Shown piece by piece: positions 18,383-27,080 of a DNA stretch of 64,000 nucleotides. The stretch's first letter is position 1. The number at the start of each line of letters is the position of its first letter. The notes beneath the pieces were generated by a model that did not search any database, had not been told where the DNA came from, and saw only the letters and a program-made list of their open reading frames with translations. A program made the translations under genes and the position numbers. The stretch comes from VGBO01 sp964453335 (GTDB lineage: Bacteria > Actinomycetota > Acidimicrobiia > Acidimicrobiales > CAIXPF01). The stretch is taken from positions 62,001 through 126,000 of the forward strand of contig CAYVOK010000005.1 in the NCBI GenBank assembly GCA_964453335.1. Reading direction: 5' to 3'.

Positions 18383-19516
18383 ATGATACTTCTAAACGAA
18401 CTGACATCTGAAGTAATTAATATTTGTCCAATATATGGACTTATATTAAATTCTGATGGGACAGTTACAGTTGATTTTGATCCTGCTGCAACTCCTTCAG
18501 AACAAACAGCAGCAAATAATCTCGTTGCAACATATAGTGGAAATATAACATCTGATATCGGATATAGTCCTTTTGCCCCTGAAACAATAAATTCTATTTT
18601 ACTAGCATCTGGATCAGTTGTATCAGGTAAATTGGGCAATTATGTTGTAAATCCAATAAACATTACAAGTGGCGCTGTATTATCTGGCCATATTGGAAAT
18701 AGTGCAATTAATTCAAATAATATTGCAAGCGGTGCAATAAATGCAAATATTCTTGGCCCTGGTGTAATAGTTTCTGGCAGTATCGCATCTGGTGCTGTAG
18801 GACAGTTTCATCTATCATCTGGTGCTGTAAATTCAGGACATATAGGTAATAATGCTGTTGTATCTGGAAGCATTGCTAGCGGCCAGATAAGTGTGAATCA
18901 TTTAAGTTCTGGCATCATTTTTAAAGTAAACAACGCATCTGACAGTCGCATACTTACAAGCTTAGCATCTGGAAGTAATTCTGCAAATGCAGAATCTAAT
19001 TTGACATATGATGGCACAACACTAAATATACAATCTGTTGGTAGCGGATCTACAGTTTTTAGTGTTAATGGTGTATCTGGTAATTTATTTTCTATAAGCG
19101 ATGTATCATACTCAAATAACATTTTGAGTGTTGAGGACATAAGTGGCAACTTAATTTTTGGAGTTAGCAGCGAGGGCTATCAAAAAACTTTATCTTGTAT
19201 TATTTCAGGGCAAACAACAAATACAGGGGTTTTTGCAATACCAAAAAGTGATGGAAATGCTGCTTTTATAGACTATCATTGTAAGAATACTGCAGATAAT
19301 GGAGCAAGGGCAGGTAGTATATCAATAGTTTGGGATGAAAATATCAATACAATAGATTATACTGAAACTTCAACAAATGATATTATAAATTCAACAGATA
19401 GTTTATATTTTTCAACAAATATAGATACATCTGGCACCAATAGTGGCAAAATGGTAATAGTAGCTAATATTAATAACGGGTCATGGAATATCAAAATGGG
19501 CGCAAGAATTTTGTAA
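18383..19516 (+). CDS. Short tail fibre of the same repeat family
   Basis: 377 aa; start MILLNELTSEVIN at 18383, because the upstream GTG at 18371 forms part of the Shine-Dalgarno GGGAG. A unique N-terminal 70 residues (two probable helices around EQTAANNLV) are followed by five-residue repeats (about 75-185) and a C-terminal domain (about 190-377) with RILTSLASG, GSGSTVFSV, SISIVW and TIDYTETSTND. That C-terminal domain is homologous to the end of the next gene. It follows the 1783-aa fibre by 11 bp, in the same operon. The role as a shorter fibre or as an adaptor between longer fibres is inferred. Confidence 0.82.
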   Translation: MILLNELTSEVINICPIYGLILNSDGTVTVDFDPAATPSEQTAANNLVATYSGNITSDIGYSPFAPETINSILLASGSVVSGKLGNYVVNPINITSGAVLSGHIGNSAINSNNIASGAINANILGPGVIVSGSIASGAVGQFHLSSGAVNSGHIGNNAVVSGSIASGQISVNHLSSGIIFKVNNASDSRILTSLASGSNSANAESNLTYDGTTLNIQSVGSGSTVFSVNGVSGNLFSISDVSYSNNILSVEDISGNLIFGVSSEGYQKTLSCIISGQTTNTGVFAIPKSDGNAAFIDYHCKNTADNGARAGSISIVWDENINTIDYTETSTNDIINSTDSLYFSTNIDTSGTNSGKMVIVANINNGSWNIKMGARIL

Positions 19517-19522
19517 AATACC

Positions 19523-19657
19523 ATTTAATATTAAATATTTGTATATATTATACTTTCAAATACCAAATATACTTTGTTTTATTTATAATCATATATATAT
19601 CAATAGTAGGGAGAAAGTCTGAATGTCTTTCGGTTTTGTACTTAAAGAGGGGAAAAA
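19523..19657 (+). promoter_or_regulatory. AT-rich intergenic leader, possible promoter
   Basis: A 141-bp intergenic stretch before the 19658 gene. It holds a 14-bp perfect palindrome (ATTTAATATTAAAT, 19523-19536), a TTTATAAT box near 19580, and a 16-codon open frame (19623-19673) with its own GGGAGA that overlaps the next start. A promoter and translational coupling are both plausible; neither is proven. Confidence 0.3.
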
Positions 19658-22600
19658 ATGGCACACGAATTAATCGTTAAATGGGGACTTAATGTCACTA
19701 GCGGAGAAATACAAGGTGTTCTCGCTAGTGGCATAGTTATATCTGGAAGCATAGCTTCTGGACAAATTGGTATAAACCATCTTGCTTCTGGTGTTCTTGA
19801 TTCTGTAACACCGAAGTCTGGAAGCATTGTTAGTGGAATGCTTGGAAATGCTTCTGTTCTTTCTGGAAGCATCGGCTCTGGGCAAATTGGTTTAAGTCAT
19901 CTAGCTAGCGGTGTTGCTGATGGATTTACAATCACATCTGGCGAAATCGTCTCTGGAATGATTGCAGACGGAGCAGTAGTTACTGGAAGCATTGCTTCTG
20001 GACAAGTCACATCCGAAAAGTTAGCTAATGGCGCAGTTGTATCTGGAAGCATAGGCTCTGGTCAAATCGGCGCAGACCACCTTGCCTCTGGTGTAATGTT
20101 TGTATTGCAATCTGGTGCAATTACTAGCGGATTCATTGGCGACAATGCAGTTAATGATAATAACATTACTACTGGAGCAGTCGTTTCTGGCAAATTGGGA
20201 AATGGTGCTGTTGCATCTGTAAATATTGGTGACAATGAAGTTGTAAGCGGCAAGATTGCTTCTGGCGCAGTATTCTTCGATATGATTGCTGGAACAACCC
20301 TTTCTGGTCAGCTAGGACTTAATGTTGTTACATCTGCAAACATTGATGACGCTGCTGTTGTTTCTGGAAAGCTAGCCACAAACTCTGTAGCTGCCGCCAA
20401 TATTGGCGCTGGTGAAGTTGTTTCTGGCAAACTAGCAAATGGTGCTGTTACTACAGCTAACATAGAAGACTATGCAGTAGTAAGCGGCAAGCTAGCCTCT
20501 GGCGCTATATTCTTTGACATTATTGCTGGAACAACAGTTTCTGGTCAGCTAGGACTTAATGTTGTTACATCTGCTAATATTGATGACGCTGCTGTTGTTA
20601 GTGGTAAACTAGCTACAAACTCTGTTGCTGCTGCTAATATTGGTGCTGGCGAAGTCACAAGCGGCAAACTTGGACTTGATTCAGTTCTATCGGCCAACAT
20701 TGTTGATGGCGCAGTAGTAAGCGGCAAGTTAGGAACCAATGCTGTTTCCTCAGCAAATATCGGTGCTGGCGAAGTCACAAGCGGTAAGCTATCACTTGAT
20801 TCTGTACTTTCAGCAAATATTGTTGACGGTGCGGTTGTTAGTGGCAAGTTAGGAACCAACGCTGTCTCAGCAGCAAATATCGGTGCTGGCGAAGTTACAA
20901 GCGGTAAGCTTGGACTTGATTCAGTTCTATCGGCCAACATCGTTGATGGCGCAGTTGTTTCCGGCAAACTAGGAACCAACGCTGTCTCAGCAGCAAACAT
21001 TGGTGCCGGTGAAGTCACAAGCGGTAAGCTTGGACTTGATTCTGTACTTTCAGCCAACATAGTTGACGGCGCAGTTGTTTCCGGCAAACTAGGAACCAAC
21101 GCTGTCTCAGCAGCAAACATTGGTGCTGGAGAAGTAACTAGTGGCAAACTAGCTNNNNNNNNNNNNNNNNNNNNNNNNNNNNNNNNNNNNNNNNNNNNNN
21201 NNNNNNNNNNNNNNNNNNNNNNNNNNNNNNNNNNNNNNNNNNNNNNNNNNNNNNCGCTGTCTCAGCAGCAAACATTGGTGCTGGAGAAGTAACTAGTGGC
21301 AAACTAGCTATGGATTCCGTACTAACAACCAATATAGTTGATGGTGCAGTTGTTTCTGGTAAACTAGGAACCAACGCTGTCTCAGCAGCAAACATTGGTG
21401 CTGGAGAAGTAACTAGTGGCAAACTAGCTTCTGATTCGGTTCTATCTACTAATATTGTTGACGGCGCAGTAGTTTCTGGCAAGATTGCTTCCGGTTCTAT
21501 CGGTGGCATGGAACTTGCAGACAGCGTAATTACTAGCAGCAAGATTGCTAATGGTGCTGTACTAAGTGGCGCAGTTGCTTCTGGTCAGATTGGTATCGAT
21601 CACCTAGCATCTGGTGTTCTAGCATCTGTAACACTACAATCTGGACAGGTTGTAAGCGGACTAATTGCTGATGGCGCAGTAGTTTCTGGAAGCATTGCTT
21701 CTGGTCAAATTGGTCTAGATCATCTAGCCAGCGGCGTAATGTTCCAACTCTCTTCTGGAGTTGTTACAAGCGGACATATTGCTGATGGCGCTGTAAACAC
21801 TAGCAATATTGCTTCAGGTGCAATAAGCAGCGAAAAACTAGCTGACGGTTCTGTCCTTTCTGGAGCAATTGCTTCTGGACAGATTGGCGCATATCACCTA
21901 GCATCTGGTGTAATGTTCCAGCTTGCTTCCGGTATCGTCACCAGCGGACATCTTGCTGATGGCTCAGTCAATACCAGCAATATTGCTTCGGGTGCAATAA
22001 GCAGCGAAAAACTAGGCGATGGCTCAGTTCTTTCAGCAGCTATTGGTTCTGGACAAGTTGTAAGTGGCAAGCTTGGTGATGGCGCAGTAGTTTCTGGAAG
22101 TGTTGCTTCTGGACAAATCGGCGCATACCACTTAGCCTCTGGTGTAATGTTCACACTAAGCTCTGGCATTGTTACCAGCGGCTATATTGGTGACGCAGCC
22201 GTAAATTCTGGAAACATTGCTTCTGGCTCTATCGATGCCATTCACATGGTATCTGGCACATTGTTCAATGTTGTCAGCCCATCTGCTGGCAGAATCCTAA
22301 CAAGCTTGGCTTCTGGAGCAAATGGTGCTACAGCCGAAACCAACTTGACATACCAGTCTGGCACACTAACTGCAACATCTGTTGGTAGTGGCAGCACAGT
22401 ATTCACAGTAACAGGACAAAGCGGAACTCTATTCTCTGTAACAGATACAGTTTCCGATCAGGTCTTGACCGTTAATGACAACGCTGCAAACCCTGTGCTA
22501 ATTGTAAGCACAGATAGCTATGTCAAGATTCTTTCAGGTGTACACACAGGAAAGACTGCCAACGATGTAGTATTCAGCGTTGCAGACACAGTTGCTCAAG

Positions 22601-22842
22601 GCGGTATATTTGATTACTGTGTAACAGAAGCTGGCGGCGCTCGCAGAGTTGGAACAATCATGGCTGTATGGAACGCTGGCTCTGATACAGTTGATTACAC
22701 CGAAACATCAACAAATGATTTGGGTGGATCTACTACTAATATTTATTTCTCAGCAGCCGTAGCATCCAACAACTTTGAGCTAACTGCAAATATCGCAGGT
22801 GGAACTTGGGACATTAAGTTGTCCGCAAGACTACTCAGCTAA
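19658..22842 (+). CDS. Tail fibre with 40-residue super-repeats, interrupted by an assembly gap
   Basis: One gene split by 100 N at 21155-21254; the frame before the gap (from 19658) and after it (through 22842) differ only because the spacer length is arbitrary. The start MAHELIVKWG has GAGGGG upstream. The whole body is five-residue repeats; from about 20640 they organise into 40-residue (120-bp) units of the type NIGAGEVTSG-KLGLD-SVLSA. The C-terminal domain (from about 22290) with RILTSLASG, GSGSTVF and DTVDYTETSTND matches that of the fibre at 18383. The DNA is visibly richer in G and C than the neighbouring fibres and uses more GGC, GCC and CTA codons, suggesting a different history. 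A strong terminator follows. Confidence 0.88.
20642..21430 (+). repeat. 120-bp tandem repeat array within a fibre gene
   Basis: The phrase GGTGCTGGCGAAGT or a close variant recurs at 20642, 20762, 20882, 21002 and 21122, then after the gap at 21277 and 21397: an exact 120-bp period encoding 40 residues. Units differ mostly at synonymous sites. Confidence 0.93.
21155..21254. other. Scaffold gap of 100 N inside the repeat array
   Basis: The 55 bases before the gap (21100-21154) and the 55 bases after it (21255-21309) are identical, as expected if two contigs meet at a shared repeat k-mer. The 120-bp phase predicts a true spacing of 65 + 120k bases, or direct merging of the two 55-mers; each of these restores the reading frame, whereas 100 does not. 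Confidence 0.97.
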
Positions 22843-22866
22843 GTCTGAATCTGCTTGACATTTCAG

Positions 22867-22898
22867 GAACCCCAGCCGATTGGCTGGGGTTCTTTTTT
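22867..22898 (+). terminator. Strong rho-independent terminator ending the fibre operon
   Basis: An 11-bp perfect GC-rich stem (22867-22877 with 22882-22892), loop GATT, followed by TTTTTTT, 24 bp after the stop of the fibre gene. The T-run runs into the stop codon of the convergent glycosyltransferase. Confidence 0.93.
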
Positions 22899-23713
22899 TA
22901 AATGGCACCAATCAAAAACAAACGATTTCTTATGTTTTTTCGTATCGCTTCATCTACATTTGTTGAATTGCTTATATTGTTTAAAACAGATACAACTTCT
23001 TTCCACTTTCCTTCTTTTCTATTTCCATAAGCAACATAATCCAATCCAACTTGAACAAAATTTTCCAAATCTTGATTACGGTAATATTCATTGCATAAAA
23101 ACCATGAGTTCCAAGAATTTTTTGGATTTTCTTTATATTCTTTTTGCATTAATTTCACATACAAAGTGCCTCTTGGCTTATTAATTTCTTGGTCGTGAAT
23201 TAGAAATATTTTATCACTATAATGTTCATTTTCGTTACCTTCGCCTGTGTAAGACAAATATTCATAAATTGGCTGCTTCCAAATATATTGATGCCTTCTA
23301 TGAATCTTATTAGTTCCTATATGTCTTGGCTTTCCTACAAAAACTTCTTTAGAATAAATATCAAGCCTAGCACAAGAAATATTATTTACGGTTGGATCTT
23401 GCTTTGCAATTTTTTCCATTTCTTCTAGGACATTTATACTGAAGTATTCGTCTACATCGGGACTTAAAGCCCAATCAACTTCTTTTGGAATCATATTTAA
23501 ATTAATATTTCTAGGAATATCAAAACGCCACTCATCTGGGTTGACCGAATATTGATCAATTATGATTCCAGGAACTTTTTTAAATGCTTCATAAGTTCCA
23601 TCAGTACTTCCAGTATCTAAAATTACCCTGTAATCGAAATCTTTAGTATAATAAACCCATTGCTCTACACGATTAATTTCGTTCTTGCAAATTGTATAAG
23701 CTGCCGTGATCAT
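22898..23713 (-). CDS. GT2 family glycosyltransferase
   Basis: 271 aa starting MITAAYTICKNE at 23713; the in-frame extension to 23779 overlaps the divergent gene and lacks a ribosome site, while GAGGAAAA precedes 23713. The GT-A fold is clear: CKNE (9-12), D33-T-G-S-T-D-G-T (nucleotide-sugar site) and D86-V-D-E-Y (metal-binding DxD region). The C-terminal half has Trp/Tyr-rich acceptor-side segments (WNSWFLCNEYYRNQDLE), resembling the GT2-TPR style of enzymes acting on small glycans or proteins. It is convergent with the fibre operon across the terminator and divergent from the operon at 23766. Donor and acceptor are unknown. Confidence 0.85.
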   Translation of the reverse strand: MITAAYTICKNEINRVEQWVYYTKDFDYRVILDTGSTDGTYEAFKKVPGIIIDQYSVNPDEWRFDIPRNINLNMIPKEVDWALSPDVDEYFSINVLEEMEKIAKQDPTVNNISCARLDIYSKEVFVGKPRHIGTNKIHRRHQYIWKQPIYEYLSYTGEGNENEHYSDKIFLIHDQEINKPRGTLYVKLMQKEYKENPKNSWNSWFLCNEYYRNQDLENFVQVGLDYVAYGNRKEGKWKEVVSVLNNISNSTNVDEAIRKNIRNRLFLIGAI

Positions 23714-23765
23714 TTTTTTCCTCGGTTTAACTACTTTAAAATAGTCTACTAAAGAGGAAAAATTT

Positions 23766-24353
23766 ATGATTACATACATTGAAAAATTCTATCCTGATGC
23801 AGAAAAATTAGCTGCCGTCATGGGGCAAATGGAGTTTACTAAGTCTACTTTTGGAGACGAATTAGAAAATTTCAACCATGTAATGAATGGAACTTTAGAA
23901 CAGTTTGAAAGTATTTTCCCATCTCTCAGAGGTAAAATTAAGCTAGGAGAAAACTCAGGGCTTTATAGAAAGCCATATAATTTTATTCATTTTGAAAACT
24001 TTGATCAAAGTAATATATTTGTTGCATTAGTAGCTATTGAAAAAACATTATTTAAAGTTCATAATCACAAAGAAAAGAATGTCAACAAAATTATTGATGT
24101 AACAGATAATTTAAATGAATTTATTGAAAATGAATGTATGGATTTATCAAAGTGGGATGATAAACTAACTTATGTAATGGAACCAGGGGATGTGGTTCTT
24201 TTTAATCCTTGGTTTTTACATTCTGTTGATAGCGGTTTAGTAAAAATCTTTTACATTAATTTAAATGTACAGCAAGCAACCCAAACAGAAGAAGTTGCTG
24301 AAACCACAGAAGAAACAACTCCTGCACCACAAGAAGAAAATGAATCAACCTAA
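23766..24353 (+). CDS. Conserved hypothetical, possible cupin-fold (2OG oxygenase-like) protein
   Basis: 195 aa. The middle and C-terminal parts show beta-strand patterns typical of a double-stranded beta-helix: YRKPYNFIHFENF, then VALVAIEKTLFKVHNH, then MEPGDVVLFNPWFLHSV and VKIFYINLN. The His in PYNFIHFE and the His in WFLHSV could be metal ligands, as in 2-oxoglutarate/Fe(II) oxygenases, but the usual HxD...H...R set is not clear. The last 25 residues are a Thr/Glu-rich tail. It is the first gene of a five-gene operon, with a good Shine-Dalgarno (GAGG), divergent from the GT2 gene. The enzyme assignment is tentative; it may be only cupin-like. Confidence 0.6.
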   Translation: MITYIEKFYPDAEKLAAVMGQMEFTKSTFGDELENFNHVMNGTLEQFESIFPSLRGKIKLGENSGLYRKPYNFIHFENFDQSNIFVALVAIEKTLFKVHNHKEKNVNKIIDVTDNLNEFIENECMDLSKWDDKLTYVMEPGDVVLFNPWFLHSVDSGLVKIFYINLNVQQATQTEEVAETTEETTPAPQEENEST

Positions 24354-24795
24354 TTTAAACTTTAAACCTTGTGGAGATTGCCAAGTTTGCTGCCAAGGAT
24401 ATCTTGAAGGAACAGCATATGGTATAAAATTTGGTCTTACTCCTAATGGACCAAAGCCATGTGGATTCTTGCAAAAAGTTTGTACAGTATATTCTGCAAG
24501 ACCTTCCATGTGTTCCAACTACTATTGTGCTTGGAGCCAAGGTTTATTTCCAGAATGGATGAAGCCAAACAAGTCTAAAGTATTGGTGTCAGTTCAAACA
24601 TGGTCTAAAGGACAGTATTTGCTAGCAACTGTTATAGACAAAGAATTTGATCAAAGGGCTATAGAAGAATTGACTAATTTTACAGATCAAAATTCCGCTC
24701 CTCTTGTTCTCGTTGTTGGCAATCAGGTTTCTATTAAAGGTAGCGACGATTTCAAAGAAGAATATCAAAGCAAACGAAGGATACCACTAGCGTGA
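24340..24795 (+). CDS. YkgJ-like CxxCxxCC metal-binding protein
   Basis: 151 aa starting MNQPNLNFKPCGDCQVCC at 24340, overlapping the previous gene by 14 bp, with AAGAAG upstream; longer in-frame starts only add low-complexity Lys/Gln residues. The signature CGDCQVCC (C-x2-C-x2-CC) plus a second group (KPCGF, KVCTVYSARPSMC, YYC) makes it a member of the CxxCxxCC (YkgJ-type, zinc- or iron-chelating) family, whose biochemical role is poorly known. A paralogue sits at 52169 in the second glycan block, again overlapping its upstream gene, so it probably serves the same pathway. Confidence 0.82.
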   Translation: MNQPNLNFKPCGDCQVCCQGYLEGTAYGIKFGLTPNGPKPCGFLQKVCTVYSARPSMCSNYYCAWSQGLFPEWMKPNKSKVLVSVQTWSKGQYLLATVIDKEFDQRAIEELTNFTDQNSAPLVLVVGNQVSIKGSDDFKEEYQSKRRIPLA

Positions 24796-25445
24796 TTCCA
24801 AAGAAAGCACATGCAATTTGGCTTGGAGGAAAAGAAATACCTGAGAAGGAATCGTATTATCTCGGCAAAAATAAAAGTGTTTTAAACGAATATGAATTCA
24901 AAATTTGGAATGACGATGAAATAAAAGAATTAATATCAACAAGACCAAGTCTAAAACGATTTGCAGACTATGCTTTTGAAAATAAAATATATGCACAGCT
25001 AGCAGATTTAAGCAAGCTTCTTATTTTAGAAAAACATGGAGGATGGACATTCGATACTGACAATGAATTCGTAAAACCTCCAGATGAACATTTAAATTAT
25101 AATTGGGTTTCTGGATTTGAAAATTATGCTGGAAGACTTATGCCCATAACCGCTGTTATGGCTGCAATTCCAGAACATGGATTTACCAAGTTCTTGATAA
25201 CCGCTTATGAACAAATGGATCCAAAATATATTTGTCATATTCCAAATACAGAATGGATTTCAAATATGCTTTTTAGAGGTGGAGTTAAAAATAATAATCA
25301 AAAACAATATATTCAAAATTTAGATTTGACAATATTACCATATAATATTTTTTGTGCTATAAATAAAGAAGAAGAAACAGTATCATTTCATCACTTTTCT
25401 GGATTGTGGATTCCAAATAATGAAGAAGTTAAGCGAAAACTTTAA
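24792..25445 (+). CDS. DXD-motif sugar transferase (GT32/OCH1-like)
   Basis: 217 aa, starting at a GTG that overlaps the preceding stop (GTGA). It has the hallmark order of the DXD glycosyltransferase (Gly_transf_sug) family: IPKKAHAIWLGG at the start, a D-x-SKL helix at 72-77, then GGWTFDTD (83-90) holding the metal-binding DxD, and a C-terminal HHFSG that matches the usual late His/Trp motif. Members transfer hexoses to surface polysaccharides or glycoproteins. It lies in the middle of the tightly overlapping operon with methyltransferase-like and 2-epimerase genes, which suggests joint work on one glycan. Confidence 0.88.
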   Translation: MIPKKAHAIWLGGKEIPEKESYYLGKNKSVLNEYEFKIWNDDEIKELISTRPSLKRFADYAFENKIYAQLADLSKLLILEKHGGWTFDTDNEFVKPPDEHLNYNWVSGFENYAGRLMPITAVMAAIPEHGFTKFLITAYEQMDPKYICHIPNTEWISNMLFRGGVKNNNQKQYIQNLDLTILPYNIFCAINKEEETVSFHHFSGLWIPNNEEVKRKL

Positions 25446-26028
25446 AGTAGAAAAATTTGGATTCTTTTCAAGCGAAGATCCAACAGATATGCTTTTCCAA
25501 CATGCTATTTGTTGGTCGAGAGTATATGAGTATCCTTTTGTTTTATCAGAAATTAAAAACTCTGGAATTAAAGATCCTGTAATTCATAACTGTTCATGGG
25601 GATTTAGAGATATGCATGTCATATTTAAGACATGCTTAGACCTTGAATATAAGAAATCATATCATTCAGATATAACTCCATCTACATTATACAATTGTTC
25701 TGTTTGGGACATAACAGAACCACCAAGAGATTCTTTGAAAAACCATTTTGATATTGTATTAAACATTTCCACTTTGGAAGAAGTTAAACATAACCATGTT
25801 GAAGTTTTAGAAAATCATTTAGAACAGCTTTCTGATAATGGATTGTTTATTGGAACTTTTGATTATCCTGGATTGCAATTAGATGAAATACAAGATTATC
25901 TTGGAGTAAAAATAAAAGATTGCGCTTCTAGATTGAATCCCAAAAATTCTAGACTTCCAGATAGGGCTCTCAATCTTCCGCAAGACTTTTTTGTAGGCTA
26001 TTTGGTAATTCGAAAATGTTCACGATAA
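25420..26028 (+). CDS. Methyltransferase-like protein
   Basis: 202 aa, overlapping the previous gene by 26 bp and the next by 13 bp. A Rossmann-like pattern is seen: VIHNCSWGFRDMHV in the position of motif I (without the normal GxGxG), then DIVLNISTLEEVKHN (motif IV-like) and LSDNGLFIGTFDYPG (post-IV strand) as in type 11 methyltransferases. The degenerate glycine motif means that SAM binding is uncertain; it could be an inactive or divergent member. Context (sugar transferases on both sides) favours a role in glycan modification. Confidence 0.65.
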   Translation: MKKLSENFKVEKFGFFSSEDPTDMLFQHAICWSRVYEYPFVLSEIKNSGIKDPVIHNCSWGFRDMHVIFKTCLDLEYKKSYHSDITPSTLYNCSVWDITEPPRDSLKNHFDIVLNISTLEEVKHNHVEVLENHLEQLSDNGLFIGTFDYPGLQLDEIQDYLGVKIKDCASRLNPKNSRLPDRALNLPQDFFVGYLVIRKCSR

Positions 26029-27080
26029 TTGCTGGAACTAGACCAGAAATTATAAAGCTGGCTCCTGTATATTTCGCTCTTAAAAAGCAGAATATTAATG
26101 TGTGCTGGATTCATTCTGGACAACATAATGCAGATACATATGATTTCTTTGAAATCAAGCCAGATGAAAAAATTAATTTAAAGAGAAAATCTAATAGCTT
26201 ATCTGAACTAACAAGTTTATTATTAGAAAACCTTAGCAAGTTGTATTTGTTTAAGTTATCAAATAATATTATTGTTCATGGAGATACAACTACTGCATTT
26301 TGTTCTTCTTTGGCATCGTATTACACCAAGAAAAAAGTCTTCCATGTTGAATCTGGATTAAGAACCCATAAAGATGAACCTTTTCCTGAAGAAAAAAACA
26401 GGGAAATGATTGCCAGATTATCTACTTTAAACTTTGCCCCAACAAATGAAGCAAAACAAAACTTAATAAACGAAGGTATTAAAGAAGAGAATATTGTTGT
26501 AACTGGAAACACAATTGTAGACGCAACTTTGTATGCCAAATCTAAAATAAAAATTGACACACATGATGAAGTCAAAACTATTTTAGTAACAGCCCACAGA
26601 AGAGAAAACTGGGGGCACGGTATGCAACACATTTGCAAAGCCTTAAATATAATTGGTGAAAGTTACAAAGATATTAAAATTATTTTTCCAGTACATCCCA
26701 ATCCAGAATTAAAAAAAATTATAAAAAAAGAAATCGTCTCTGAAAAAGTCGAGCTTTGCAATCCATTCGATTATGGAAGAATGATTGAAAAATTATCTCA
26801 ATCATGGCTGGTCATTACTGATTCTGGCGGCATTCAAGAAGAATGCGTTACTTTACAGAAACCAGTATTAGTTTTGAGAAACACAACCGAAAGACAAGAA
26901 GTTATAGACATGAAAGCAGGAATACTTGTAGGAACTGATATAAATCATATTTGCTCAAGCTTTAATAAGCTATATCACGACAAAAATCTTTATAATTCTA
27001 TGCTTTTGCCTTTAGAAAAAAATCCATATGGAGATGGAACTGCCAGTCAAAAAATAGCAGAAGTGCTATCCAATTTTTAG
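26016..27080 (+). CDS. wecB: UDP-N-acetylglucosamine 2-epimerase
   Basis: 354 aa. It converts UDP-GlcNAc to UDP-ManNAc, the first step towards ManNAc-containing glycans, in the cytoplasm. Motifs in order: AGTRPEIIK (6-14), SGQH (34-37), HGDTTTAF (88-95), HVESGLRT (110-117), EEKNRE (125-130), TAHRREN (192-198), VHPNP (226-230), DSGGIQEE (269-276) and RNTTERQE (288-295); all are conserved in non-hydrolysing 2-epimerases. Length is close to the usual 370. It is the last gene of the plus-strand operon, overlapping its neighbour by 13 bp and convergent by 4 bp with the GT25-like gene. A nucleotide-sugar enzyme here implies that the phage supplies or alters a specific sugar donor. Confidence 0.96.
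   Translation: MFTIIAGTRPEIIKLAPVYFALKKQNINVCWIHSGQHNADTYDFFEIKPDEKINLKRKSNSLSELTSLLLENLSKLYLFKLSNNIIVHGDTTTAFCSSLASYYTKKKVFHVESGLRTHKDEPFPEEKNREMIARLSTLNFAPTNEAKQNLINEGIKEENIVVTGNTIVDATLYAKSKIKIDTHDEVKTILVTAHRRENWGHGMQHICKALNIIGESYKDIKIIFPVHPNPELKKIIKKEIVSEKVELCNPFDYGRMIEKLSQSWLVITDSGGIQEECVTLQKPVLVLRNTTERQEVIDMKAGILVGTDINHICSSFNKLYHDKNLYNSMLLPLEKNPYGDGTASQKIAEVLSNF

Noticed and set aside
519..21254. Frameshifted pseudogenes at the two N gaps
   Set aside because: Both sides of each gap encode the same repeat family in open frames; the shift comes from the arbitrary 100-N spacer.
20642..21430. CRISPR-like regular repeats
   Set aside because: The 120-bp period is a coding tandem repeat with no unique spacers and stays in one reading frame.
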